From Teredinibacter turnerae (GTDB taxonomy: Bacteria; Pseudomonadota; Gammaproteobacteria; Pseudomonadales; Cellvibrionaceae), in contig NZ_CP149817.1 of assembly GCF_037935975.1 (NCBI RefSeq), positions 3,658,001 to 3,722,000 on the forward strand: a stretch of DNA of 64,000 nt, in the 5' to 3' direction. The notes below the pieces were generated by a model, which was not told where the DNA came from, ran no database searches, and was given only the letters and a program-made list of their open reading frames with translations. Of this stretch, positions 9,058 to 17,661 are shown piece after piece; the stretch's first letter is position 1; every line of letters begins with the position of its first letter. Made by a program: the position numbers and the translations under genes.

Positions 9058-9810
9058 CTAGAAGGGAATGGCACGGCCATCCCAGGCGTAAACGCGCCCG
9101 TTGGCCTCGGGCCCCAGCGACTCCAACACCGCATGAAGCTGCTGGGCTGCGAACTCAGCGCTAAACAATTTTCCCTTGGGAACCCGGCTCTGGAAGGGTT
9201 TGGATAAATCGCTGTCTACGGTTCCCGGGTGAAGGCCCACCACAAGTGCATTAGGATTCGCTCGACGAGCTTCGATACTGGCGGTCTTTAACAACATATT
9301 CAATGCAGCCTTCGAGGCCCGGTAGGCGTACCACCCGCCCAGATGATTATCTTCAATGCTGCCCACTCTCGCGGACAAAGCAGCGAATACAGAGTCTTCA
9401 TGTTTTGCCAGCAGCGGAATAAAGTGCTTCGCGACCATGGCAGGGTAAAACGCATTCACCATAAAAACAGTGGAAAGACTTTCGTAGGAAAGCGCCTTCA
9501 AGCTCTTCTCTGGCGCAATACCATTTGAGTGAAGCATACCGGTAGCCACTATAACTCGGTCCAACGGGCCGTCTGCGCCAATTAGTCGCGCTATGCGAGC
9601 TAGATCTTCGTCGTCAGGCGCAGAAACCATGGGTTCGTCAGCTGCCCCGCCTTTAAGGGATACCGGTTGAATGTTTTCCCGCGCGCACCATTTAAGAGAA
9701 TCCGGTTTGCGTGAAACCGCATATACAAAATTTAAGGTGTCCTTTGCATATGCGTCAACCAATTCGCCGCCAATTGCACCGCTCGCACCCACTATTACAA
9801 CTCTGGCCAT
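9058..9810 (-). CDS. Short-chain dehydrogenase/reductase (C-factor-like)
   Basis: The ATG at 9810 gives a 250-residue protein beginning MARVVIVGASGAIG, which puts the nucleotide-binding GxxGxxG motif at the very N-terminus as usual for the family. A longer frame to 9876 adds 22 residues and is less likely. The catalytic pair is seen in YRASKAALNM (YxxxK), followed by LHPGTVDSDLSKPF, typical of the CsgA/C-factor-like branch of SDRs. It should be a cytoplasmic NAD(P)-dependent oxidoreductase. The substrate is unknown and the neighbours give no hint. An AGG lies about 10 nt before the ATG. Confidence 0.85.
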   Translation of the reverse strand: MARVVIVGASGAIGGELVDAYAKDTLNFVYAVSRKPDSLKWCARENIQPVSLKGGAADEPMVSAPDDEDLARIARLIGADGPLDRVIVATGMLHSNGIAPEKSLKALSYESLSTVFMVNAFYPAMVAKHFIPLLAKHEDSVFAALSARVGSIEDNHLGGWYAYRASKAALNMLLKTASIEARRANPNALVVGLHPGTVDSDLSKPFQSRVPKGKLFSAEFAAQQLHAVLESLGPEANGRVYAWDGRAIPF

Positions 9811-10344
9811 TTTGCAATACCTGCTTGTACTCATTTCCGCCACAACAGATACGGATAAACCGCCAGCGAAGCTCACAGATTTTTATAAAGTTTCAGAAAT
9901 ACTGGACACACTTTCTCCGACCCAACCAAACGACTGTTTCAAACTGGTGCATACTAACGGTCTATTGTTTACTCGTGAATCACTAAAGGAGTGCATCCCA
10001 GCCGCTAACTAGGTGGCCGCCCCCAATTCTCCCTGCAAAACCTGAGTTTCCCTCTCATGAACAACCGAAAATCATTTAATTACTGAATCGCTCCCTCCGT
10101 TTCACCCAAATAAATCTAATCGGGCACGCTTGTTGCGAGTCTGGCGCGATAAAGTGCGGGTGTCCCGTCGATTCTGAACAGCAACACAAAGTTTTTGTTA
10201 GGAAGACGGAGCCTTCCCTCCTTTCACGCCCTAAGGAAGTTTAACAAACATTAAATCTAAATATTATTTCAATAAACACGGGGGTAGATCACTTAAAAAA
10301 GACAATGTAAAAGTAAGTGCTAGACAAAAATTCGAGGATAATTC
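9811..10344. promoter_or_regulatory. Divergent intergenic region
   Basis: About 530 bp between the divergently transcribed SDR and TonB-receptor genes, so it must contain promoters for both. Small open frames at 9671-10012 overlap the SDR start and look like shadows. I checked for a c-di-GMP or other riboswitch and saw no convincing pattern. Confidence 0.4.
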
Positions 10345-13302
10345 ATGAAAAAATCAAGTAAGTTATTTATTTCGCTCTTGTGTTTCATGTCGGCATATAC
10401 CTACGCCGACAAGGGTTCACTAAAAATACTCGTTACGGATGAATCCGGACAGCCGATCTCAGGCGCGAAAATCGAGGCCAAGAGCCCCGATAGTCTCGGT
10501 ACAAGAACGGCGACCACAGACGGTGACGGAAACGCTAAAATTTTCGGCTTGGATCCATCACACCAGTACTCTGTGACGGTTAGTAGCGAGGGTTTTAACC
10601 GCGAACAACGTACAGATGTCATTGTTATTTCAGACCAGACTTTTCAGCTTGACTACAACCTGAAGCCTCTTGCTGTCGGTTACGAGGAAGAGATGGTCGT
10701 CGTCGGTCAACAGCTTGCAGCAGTCGATACCACGTCCGCCACAGTCAGTCAGGACATTACGCTCGACCTAACTGAGTCGCTCCCGACAGGGCGCAGTTTC
10801 CAGTCTTACTTGCAGCTGGTACCGGGGGTTAAACCCTCACCCGATCACAACCCGTCATCAAAATCCGGCGTTAACTATTCAGACGCCACCAATGCCGAAG
10901 GTGACACATCGGGTTACTCAACTGATAACGTGTATTACATCGAAGGTATCGACGTCACCGACAATTATAACGGCACCTTTGGATCCGAGATTAACTCCGA
11001 AATCATACAGGAGCAAAAAGTTATTACCGGTGGCATTCCTGCAGAGTATCGGGGCACCGCAGGTTTAATATCCAATGTAATAACAAAATCAGGCGGTAAC
11101 GAATTCCATGGATCAGTGAATTATTATTTTCAGAATGACGGCTTGGTTTCCAGCAACAAACACACGGAAGATGAAACCAGCTTCTCCACCTATGATGCCG
11201 CATTCACTCTAGGTGGACCAATTATCCAGGATAAATTATGGTTTTTTGCCTCCTATCAGAAAAAAGAGCGCACTGAAGACGTACAGAAGCTGGACGATAA
11301 CACCAAGCAGCGTACGGTAACCACAGATCGCGATCTTGGCTTTTTAAAGCTGTCATGGCAAATATCTGAGCAGGATCGTCTTACAGGGATGTATTTCAAC
11401 GACCCAGCCGAAATTAATGGTGCTGTCAGCACGGAAGTGGTGGAAAATCACAACTACACACGTAGCCGGGGCGGCAACAACTACCGCCTAGAGTACGCTC
11501 ACGTCCAAGACAACCTTCAGGTAAGCGTGCACACATTTAAGCATGACGCGGAACTAAGTCGTACACCAACAGATCAGATCAACCCCCGAAACGATGTAAT
11601 ATTTCTAGACGGCGACTATAACCCCACTCCAGAAGAAACCCAACTTGGTGGCTTCGGCGCTCAAACCGAAGAGTACCGACGTAAAGAGCAGCACGGCATT
11701 AAAGGTCAATGGGTTCTTGAGACCGGGTTCGGCAGTCACGAATTTAAATCCGGGTATGAGGTGTCCGAAGCCGAACGTGAAATAAACTCTCAGTATCTTG
11801 GCGACAGCGCTCTGTACACTTCAATCAGCACTCTAAACTCTGGTGTCACCCTCGGTGAGTACATAAATGTCGATTGGGTAGGTGATGCGGAGTTCGTTAG
11901 AGAGGACTACGATCGTATTCTTGCCGAAATAGAAGCCTCTGGCGACTATGACTACTATGTCGATTTGCTGGATGCGGATGATAACGGACTCACCGCCGAA
12001 GATATGGCGAATATAGTCTTCAACAGCACAGAAGGTAATCCGAACGGACAAATCAACTCGTACCGTACGCTGATGGTTACGACTGAGCCCGCCACGATGA
12101 AAATCAAAGGCAACGAGTTTTATGTTCAGGATAAATGGAACCTGGATAAATGGACCGTAAACCTCGGCTTCCGCGCAGAAAAATGGACCCACTACGCGAG
12201 TACGGGCGAAAAAATATTTACATTCGACTGGGAAATCGCGCCTCGCCTGAGCGTTGTCTATGAAGTGACGGATGAATCGAAAGTCTGGGCCTATATGGGC
12301 CGGTACTTCGATCCAATCCGTACCGATATGACCTCCTTCGCAGGTACCTTGACGGGTCCGTTGCGTGAAGAACAGGTTTTCATCGGCGACCGTTGGCAAA
12401 CTTACCGCTACCGCGGCGGCTCAGTTAATCCTGACGCCTATTTTGCACCGTCCACCAAAACGCCGTATACCGATGAAATCCTCATCGGGTACTCTCAGGT
12501 TATCACCAGCGATATTACCGGTGAGGTCACTTACAGTCGCAGAAAAACAAAAGACCTGCTAGAAGATTATGATCTCGGCTTATATACCGACCCAGAAATC
12601 GCCGGCGACCTTGCATTGCCGTTATCGTATTTTGGTTATGATGAGCTGCCGGACTCGAACTACGTTATCGGCACCCTCGCTGGTGGCGAGCGCAAGTACC
12701 AGGGGTTCGAGTTTACCCTGCGTAAACGTAAATCCGACAACTGGCAAATGCTTGCGTCATACACCTATAACGATGCGGAAGGTAATTCCAACTCGGACGG
12801 TAACGCCGATTTCCAAGGCGACGTTCTCTGGCTGGACCCACGAGCGCCCGGCATGTACGGTGAGCAACCCGGAAATATTAAACATATTTTCAAAGTTGCA
12901 GGCTCCTATACGTTCGATTTTGGATTGGAGTTGGGTGCCAGTTATTTCTGGAACTCCGGCATGCTCTACAGCAATACATTTTCGGCGTCAGGCCGACACC
13001 TGCCATCGCGGGTAGACAGTGCCTACGAATGGGGTGGTGTTGAAACCCGCTGGGTAGACGAAGACAGTGTAGGTAGCAGTACAACGCCATCTTACGGAAC
13101 CCTGGATTTACGCGTGAAGTATGTGTTGGATTTCTCTCGCTATCAGGCGGAATTCTTCCTCGATATCTATAACGCACTGGATGATCAGGCCGTCACCCGA
13201 GAGCAGGATCTCGCAGCAGGTGACGCGTTCACGAGTTACGGCGACGCCCGAGATTGGGTAGAACCTCGCCGCATGTACCTTGGAATGCGGTTTTCATTCT
13301 AA
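10345..13302 (+). CDS. Oar-like TonB-dependent outer-membrane receptor
   Basis: A 985-residue outer-membrane protein with signal peptide MKKSSKLFISLLCFMSAYTYA. Next comes a carboxypeptidase-regulatory-like beta-sandwich (about 22-110, GSLKILVTDESGQPISGAKI). Then comes a plug domain with the Oar-family signatures SLPTGRSFQSYLQLVPGV, NVYYIEGIDVTDN and GGIPAEYRGTAGLISNVITKSGGNEFHG. A large beta-barrel follows and ends in RMYLGMRFSF with the terminal aromatic needed for outer-membrane insertion. AGGA precedes the ATG. Oar-type receptors have been linked to uptake or surface export of larger substrates, including peptides, but the substrate here is unknown. It is a single-gene unit with its own terminator. 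Confidence 0.9.
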   Translation: MKKSSKLFISLLCFMSAYTYADKGSLKILVTDESGQPISGAKIEAKSPDSLGTRTATTDGDGNAKIFGLDPSHQYSVTVSSEGFNREQRTDVIVISDQTFQLDYNLKPLAVGYEEEMVVVGQQLAAVDTTSATVSQDITLDLTESLPTGRSFQSYLQLVPGVKPSPDHNPSSKSGVNYSDATNAEGDTSGYSTDNVYYIEGIDVTDNYNGTFGSEINSEIIQEQKVITGGIPAEYRGTAGLISNVITKSGGNEFHGSVNYYFQNDGLVSSNKHTEDETSFSTYDAAFTLGGPIIQDKLWFFASYQKKERTEDVQKLDDNTKQRTVTTDRDLGFLKLSWQISEQDRLTGMYFNDPAEINGAVSTEVVENHNYTRSRGGNNYRLEYAHVQDNLQVSVHTFKHDAELSRTPTDQINPRNDVIFLDGDYNPTPEETQLGGFGAQTEEYRRKEQHGIKGQWVLETGFGSHEFKSGYEVSEAEREINSQYLGDSALYTSISTLNSGVTLGEYINVDWVGDAEFVREDYDRILAEIEASGDYDYYVDLLDADDNGLTAEDMANIVFNSTEGNPNGQINSYRTLMVTTEPATMKIKGNEFYVQDKWNLDKWTVNLGFRAEKWTHYASTGEKIFTFDWEIAPRLSVVYEVTDESKVWAYMGRYFDPIRTDMTSFAGTLTGPLREEQVFIGDRWQTYRYRGGSVNPDAYFAPSTKTPYTDEILIGYSQVITSDITGEVTYSRRKTKDLLEDYDLGLYTDPEIAGDLALPLSYFGYDELPDSNYVIGTLAGGERKYQGFEFTLRKRKSDNWQMLASYTYNDAEGNSNSDGNADFQGDVLWLDPRAPGMYGEQPGNIKHIFKVAGSYTFDFGLELGASYFWNSGMLYSNTFSASGRHLPSRVDSAYEWGGVETRWVDEDSVGSSTTPSYGTLDLRVKYVLDFSRYQAEFFLDIYNALDDQAVTREQDLAAGDAFTSYGDARDWVEPRRMYLGMRFSF

Positions 13303-13354
13303 TTCATGGTATAGCGCTGCTAACTTTCAAATAATTTAAAGTGTATTTTTAAGC

Positions 13355-13386
13355 AGCCCGCTGACGAGTTTGGCAGCGGGCTTTTT
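13355..13386 (+). terminator. Rho-independent terminator after the Oar-like receptor
   Basis: A 9-bp GC-rich stem AGCCCGCTG / CAGCGGGCT (13355-13363 and 13374-13382) with a 10-nt loop is followed by five T. It lies 53 bp after the stop codon of the Oar-like receptor. Confidence 0.85.
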
Positions 13387-13821
13387 AGTAACTGGTGCTG
13401 ACGCAAAGCTTTTGGCGTCTGCGAACTCTCGCCACCGCGCTCTATTGCATCTCTATCAGAGAAGTTTTTCTCTAGCGCAAACATTCGATTCCCGTCCAAA
13501 GACGTATACGTAACATTCCCAGATACGACACAACGAAAGATGCATAACATCGGGGAGGCGCTAGCGCTTTCTTAAATTGCTGCCAAGACTCTCCATACAC
13601 GCTCTAACTTCAACAAATCAATTGTTGCCACCACATATGAATCTACGTTCAACGTGATCGTACCGGAATATTTTGTGTCTTGAAGAAATTTTCTTTTCGA
13701 GCACTAGCTAGCCATTGATTTTGCGGTAGAAATTTTCATTGGTATCACCCTAACGAACAAGTGCTTGTCAATCAGCTTCAGTTCTGAATTCAAGGATGAG
13801 CACGCAAGCCAATTTGCGGGC
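13387..13821. other. Gap between two convergent receptor genes
   Basis: About 435 bp between the two terminators. No gene or element recognised. Confidence 0.45.
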
Positions 13822-13851
13822 AAAAAAAAGCCCCAGCAAGCTGGGGCTTTT
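13822..13851 (-). terminator. Rho-independent terminator of the minus-strand receptor
   Basis: AGCCCCAG / CTGGGGCT stem with a short loop. An A-run on the + strand (13822-13829) becomes the T-run in minus-strand transcription. The + strand also has four T after the stem, so it may act in both directions. It lies about 20 bp beyond the receptor stop codon. Confidence 0.85.
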
Positions 13852-13872
13852 GATCAACTATCGCAATTTCTA

Positions 13873-16821
13873 TTAGAACTTAGCTTTAAAACCAGCGTAG
13901 AAAGAGCGACCAATCGCGTCATAAACACCAGCCGCAGTCTCCGTACCAGTATCACTATCAGCGAGACCAGAAGAAATAATAGGAGGATCCTGGTCAAACA
14001 TATTTTCCACACCGGCGAACAGCTCGATTTTACCACTCATAATATCACGCAAAGTGTAGCGCACCTGCAGATCAGAGTAAGTAATGGCATCGGTATAGCA
14101 TTCGAGCTCAGCGCAATCTTCAGCGTCGAAATTCTTATCCTCAATTCGCGATTTACCGATGTAGCGCATCTGCCACTGCACAGTCAGGTCTTCCAGCTTA
14201 TAACGCATAGTCGATACGAACTTATTCTTCGCATTGCCAATTTCGCCGCGCTCGTTATCCGGAGCTTCTCCCTTAACGTTAACAACCTTGTATTTATTGA
14301 GATTTGTATACGCGAGATTCCAGCTGATCGCGCCGGGCACTGAAAATGCTGTTTGCAAATCGTAATCCAGGTCGATAGCCACATCGATCCCTGACGTGCT
14401 AATTTCACCTACGTTTGCAGCACCAGAGTTAACTTCGTCCAAGGCGCCACGGAACGGATGGTTAGAAGGATAACGTTTGATCTGATCGCAAAACTGGTTG
14501 TTGGGGAAACTTGCAGAGCCATAACACAGATCCAACACATTATCCTGCGTGATCGTGAAAATTGCATCTTCCACCTGGATGTCCCAGTAGTCGACACTAA
14601 CAGACGCGGTCAAGCTGTTGGGCAAGTAGGTTGGCGTGTGGACAAAACCGAACGTGTAGGTATTAGCGGTTTCTTCGAACAACTCAGGGTTTCCACCGAG
14701 AAAACCTGTCGTCCCCTGCAATTCCGGTTGTGACAGCTCGAATTCACCAGTGGGAGAATCTGCGATACGAGCAGCAATTTCTGGTATCGAACGACAATTG
14801 TCGTCTACCACGCCTTGCGAATTCGCGGTCACACCTGCACAAGGGTCATTAACTTGTGAAAAAGTTTGTGTGCCTGGATCGTACAATTCGTCTACACCGG
14901 GAGCACGCACTGCTTGCGCTGCAGACCCGCGCAAAAGAATGTTATCGTTAATTTTAATATCTAACTTACCTTCGTAGGTAGATGTAGTTCCCACGGTAGA
15001 GTAATCAGAAGCCCGACCAGCAAGCCCCAAAGACGCGCTTTGTACCAGAGTATCTTTCAGAAGCGGGATACTAACTTCCGCATAGACTTCATTGACATCG
15101 AACTGACCTTGTACGTTAGGGGACGCGTTTGAAGAGTTCAAGCCGCGTACAGTCAGAGCATCGTTACGCGCTTCTGAACTCTCGGAGCGAGATTCGATAC
15201 CAGTCGCAACACTAAAATCCCCCATCGGAAGTTCAAATAGCGTACCTGCAATATTCGCTTGGAACACCTTCTGCTTAACGGTCGCGTTGCGCGACTGGTC
15301 TGCAGAAATATAAGCAATTGCCTCCGGGCTAATGGAGTTAAAACCAAACACGTTAATTGGCACACAACCGAAATCTCGAGCAGTCGCATCAACACAACGA
15401 ATTTCACCGGGATTATCTGGGTTTTCTTCAGATATAAGTGCGTAACGCATTGCGGTAATATCAACTTGGCCTTCTGATACTTGAGCCTGCGTGGTTTGGC
15501 CGTAGTTGTAGCTTACATCCCAGCGCCAAGTGTCATCCGCAAATTGGCCTTCTAGCCCAAACACGGTGCGGAATGTTTGACGCTCGTTTTTAGACCCTCG
15601 AGGGCCAAACTCAGACAAACGACGAACAAACGGTAAGCCCTGAGCACCGCTGGCAGTGGCTGCATCGTATATGTTCTGTGGCATATACGGGTGGGTGATC
15701 ATGTCATCTGCACTGTTTTCGTACTGCAGAGGAATGCCCCCATTATTGTATGAGCCAAAAATATCTTCCGAATTAAACGGAAATGGCTCCAACTCAGACG
15801 CCGTCTTAGTGGTTGTATAGGTTCCTTCAATAAACCCACTAACAGAATCATTGAAGTCGTAGCGAGTATTTGTTGCCAACAAGAAACGCTCCGTTGGAAT
15901 CGCGATCAAGCGGTATGCCGAACGGTTGAAGCCGTCAGCTATGCCACCAGCACCATTGGTGTCGAACTCGCCAACCGGAGTATCGTTGCCTGGACGATAG
16001 GTGAAGTACTGGGTGGCTTGACCTTCGTCATCAACAATAATAAAACGCCCTTGCGGGGGATAACTGGAATAGAATGGAAACTCATGACCAAACACAGCAT
16101 CATCGGGATAAGTCGCATCGATGGCCGTTCGCTCACGATCGCGAGAATATACTGCACCTTGATCTGTATAGCCGAAAAATACAGTTGCGTTGCCTTTCTC
16201 ATCGGAAAAGTTAGAGCCCATCATCAGGCCAAAATCATACTCTTCACCGTCACCCTCACCGGTAACTTCATAGCGACTACTGAACTCAACGCCTTCGAAG
16301 TTCTTTTTGGTCACGAAGTTAACAACACCAGCGACGGCATCGGAACCATATACTGCGGAGTTACCGCCCGTGGTAATTTCCACTCGCTGAATCATCGCAG
16401 AAGGGATTGCGTTAAGGTCTACCGCAGAGGTCCCGGGCACACCCGCCACAAATCGGCGACCGTTAACCAGCACCAAAGTACGCTCTGAAGCGAGGTCGCG
16501 AAGGTTGATATTCACAACACCGGAGTTGGAGATATCAAAGTTAGAGTTTGTACGGTTAAACAGGGGCGTACCTGCCGCTGGCAACTGGTTGATTGCGTCA
16601 CCGATATTGACTTCCGCACCAAGGTCCAAATCAGCAGCGTTCAATACCTGAACAGGGGTAACCGAGTCCAAACCGGGTTGATAAATCCGGGAACCGGTAA
16701 CCAAAACTTCCTCTGTCAATTCAGCGCTCTGTTCCTGAGCGATCGCCCCAGAAACCTGAACACCAGCAATCAATGCGCTTATGGCACCGCTGATTGCCAT
16801 GGATAGATATTTTTTTTGCAT
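13873..16821 (-). CDS. TonB-dependent receptor, substrate unknown
   Basis: The ATG at 16821 is preceded by a GGGGA ribosome binding site and gives a proper signal peptide (MQKKYLSMAISGAISALIA... ending AIA-QEQ). The product has 982 residues. The N-terminus carries a TonB-box-like segment EEVLVTGSRI. The plug follows with GDAINQLPAAG, NLRDLASERTLVLVNGRR and the conserved GGNSAVYGSDAVAGVVNFVTKK. A barrel ends RSFYAGFKAKF. The form resembles the receptors common in Alteromonadales, Cellvibrionaceae and Xanthomonadaceae, which import varied substrates. There is no enzyme gene in the same unit to suggest a substrate. It is convergent with the Oar-like receptor and divergent from the xyloglucan-locus receptor. 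Confidence 0.9.
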   Translation of the reverse strand: MQKKYLSMAISGAISALIAGVQVSGAIAQEQSAELTEEVLVTGSRIYQPGLDSVTPVQVLNAADLDLGAEVNIGDAINQLPAAGTPLFNRTNSNFDISNSGVVNINLRDLASERTLVLVNGRRFVAGVPGTSAVDLNAIPSAMIQRVEITTGGNSAVYGSDAVAGVVNFVTKKNFEGVEFSSRYEVTGEGDGEEYDFGLMMGSNFSDEKGNATVFFGYTDQGAVYSRDRERTAIDATYPDDAVFGHEFPFYSSYPPQGRFIIVDDEGQATQYFTYRPGNDTPVGEFDTNGAGGIADGFNRSAYRLIAIPTERFLLATNTRYDFNDSVSGFIEGTYTTTKTASELEPFPFNSEDIFGSYNNGGIPLQYENSADDMITHPYMPQNIYDAATASGAQGLPFVRRLSEFGPRGSKNERQTFRTVFGLEGQFADDTWRWDVSYNYGQTTQAQVSEGQVDITAMRYALISEENPDNPGEIRCVDATARDFGCVPINVFGFNSISPEAIAYISADQSRNATVKQKVFQANIAGTLFELPMGDFSVATGIESRSESSEARNDALTVRGLNSSNASPNVQGQFDVNEVYAEVSIPLLKDTLVQSASLGLAGRASDYSTVGTTSTYEGKLDIKINDNILLRGSAAQAVRAPGVDELYDPGTQTFSQVNDPCAGVTANSQGVVDDNCRSIPEIAARIADSPTGEFELSQPELQGTTGFLGGNPELFEETANTYTFGFVHTPTYLPNSLTASVSVDYWDIQVEDAIFTITQDNVLDLCYGSASFPNNQFCDQIKRYPSNHPFRGALDEVNSGAANVGEISTSGIDVAIDLDYDLQTAFSVPGAISWNLAYTNLNKYKVVNVKGEAPDNERGEIGNAKNKFVSTMRYKLEDLTVQWQMRYIGKSRIEDKNFDAEDCAELECYTDAITYSDLQVRYTLRDIMSGKIELFAGVENMFDQDPPIISSGLADSDTGTETAAGVYDAIGRSFYAGFKAKF

Positions 16822-17661
16822 ATATTTTCCCCAAGAGAGATTTTTAGCTTTAACTGCGTAAGTGATGCTTCCGAACACGAATGCGGTGGCCGGGATAACG
16901 GCGCGTACTCACGTACTGGATCACAATTGCGCAACAAAGCAAACTTTATACCACTGGTAAAGCAAGCGTTTGCTCGCATTACACGCGGCATTTTTCCATA
17001 TCGGCTCGTTAATAACGCAAAAAAATGCGCCAATAGCGAGCAGACAGAAATATTTGCACCATTTTGGTTTTTATTGGCTCTCGCAACAATACAGCCACAA
17101 GGCGTTTTCGGCAATCCATCAAATTGTACTGGTGCCGCTTTTTGGCGCGGAGTAAGGCAAGAAAACAGAGACTTGCGCGTATAACCTTTCGGAGGCACAT
17201 AGCGCGGCACAGAATGAACGCAAAGCCGTCAGTTGGTGGCGCGTTATTCATCATATTTTACCATAATATGAAGCCTCACCAAATTAGCCTCCAACCAACT
17301 TACGCTTAATAACGCCAGCGCCCAGAGCCACGTTGTTTTTTCATCTTAATACCCCCCTAGCGGTTGAATCGCCACCCGACCTAAAGCGAATTTCAAGCCT
17401 CCCAGCAGCGTAGTATTTAGGAATTAATGTTCAGCCAGCAAGCGTGCAAAGCACCTAAACCGAGGGTATGAAACCAAATTCATGCGCCATATTACGAGAA
17501 CCATATCACTATTTTTTCCATTTGTTATTTTTATATTTGATAGATATTGCACATATAAAATCGTTAGCCTAGTATCAATCCCGTCGCATTATTCCGCACA
17601 ACACCCATCGCGAACCGAGCATTCGGCTTACGCGCACTAAATAATAAGAACGGGGGGAGTT
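16822..17661. promoter_or_regulatory. Long divergent intergenic region between two receptor genes
   Basis: About 840 bp separating two divergent TonB-receptor genes. Open frames exist here in overlapping phases on both strands (for example 16816-17184), but none has family features or a good ribosome binding site. The region probably holds both promoters with long leaders. An A/T-rich stretch near 17515-17570 is the likeliest promoter zone for the + gene. Confidence 0.4.

Noticed and set aside
10130-10344. Possible riboswitch in the leader of the Oar-like receptor
   Set aside because: GC-rich pairing is possible, but I could not match the conserved core of c-di-GMP, cobalamin or other common riboswitches.
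16816-17310. Several open frames of 60-140 codons between two receptor genes
   Set aside because: They overlap one another on both strands and the receptor start, with no conserved motifs.
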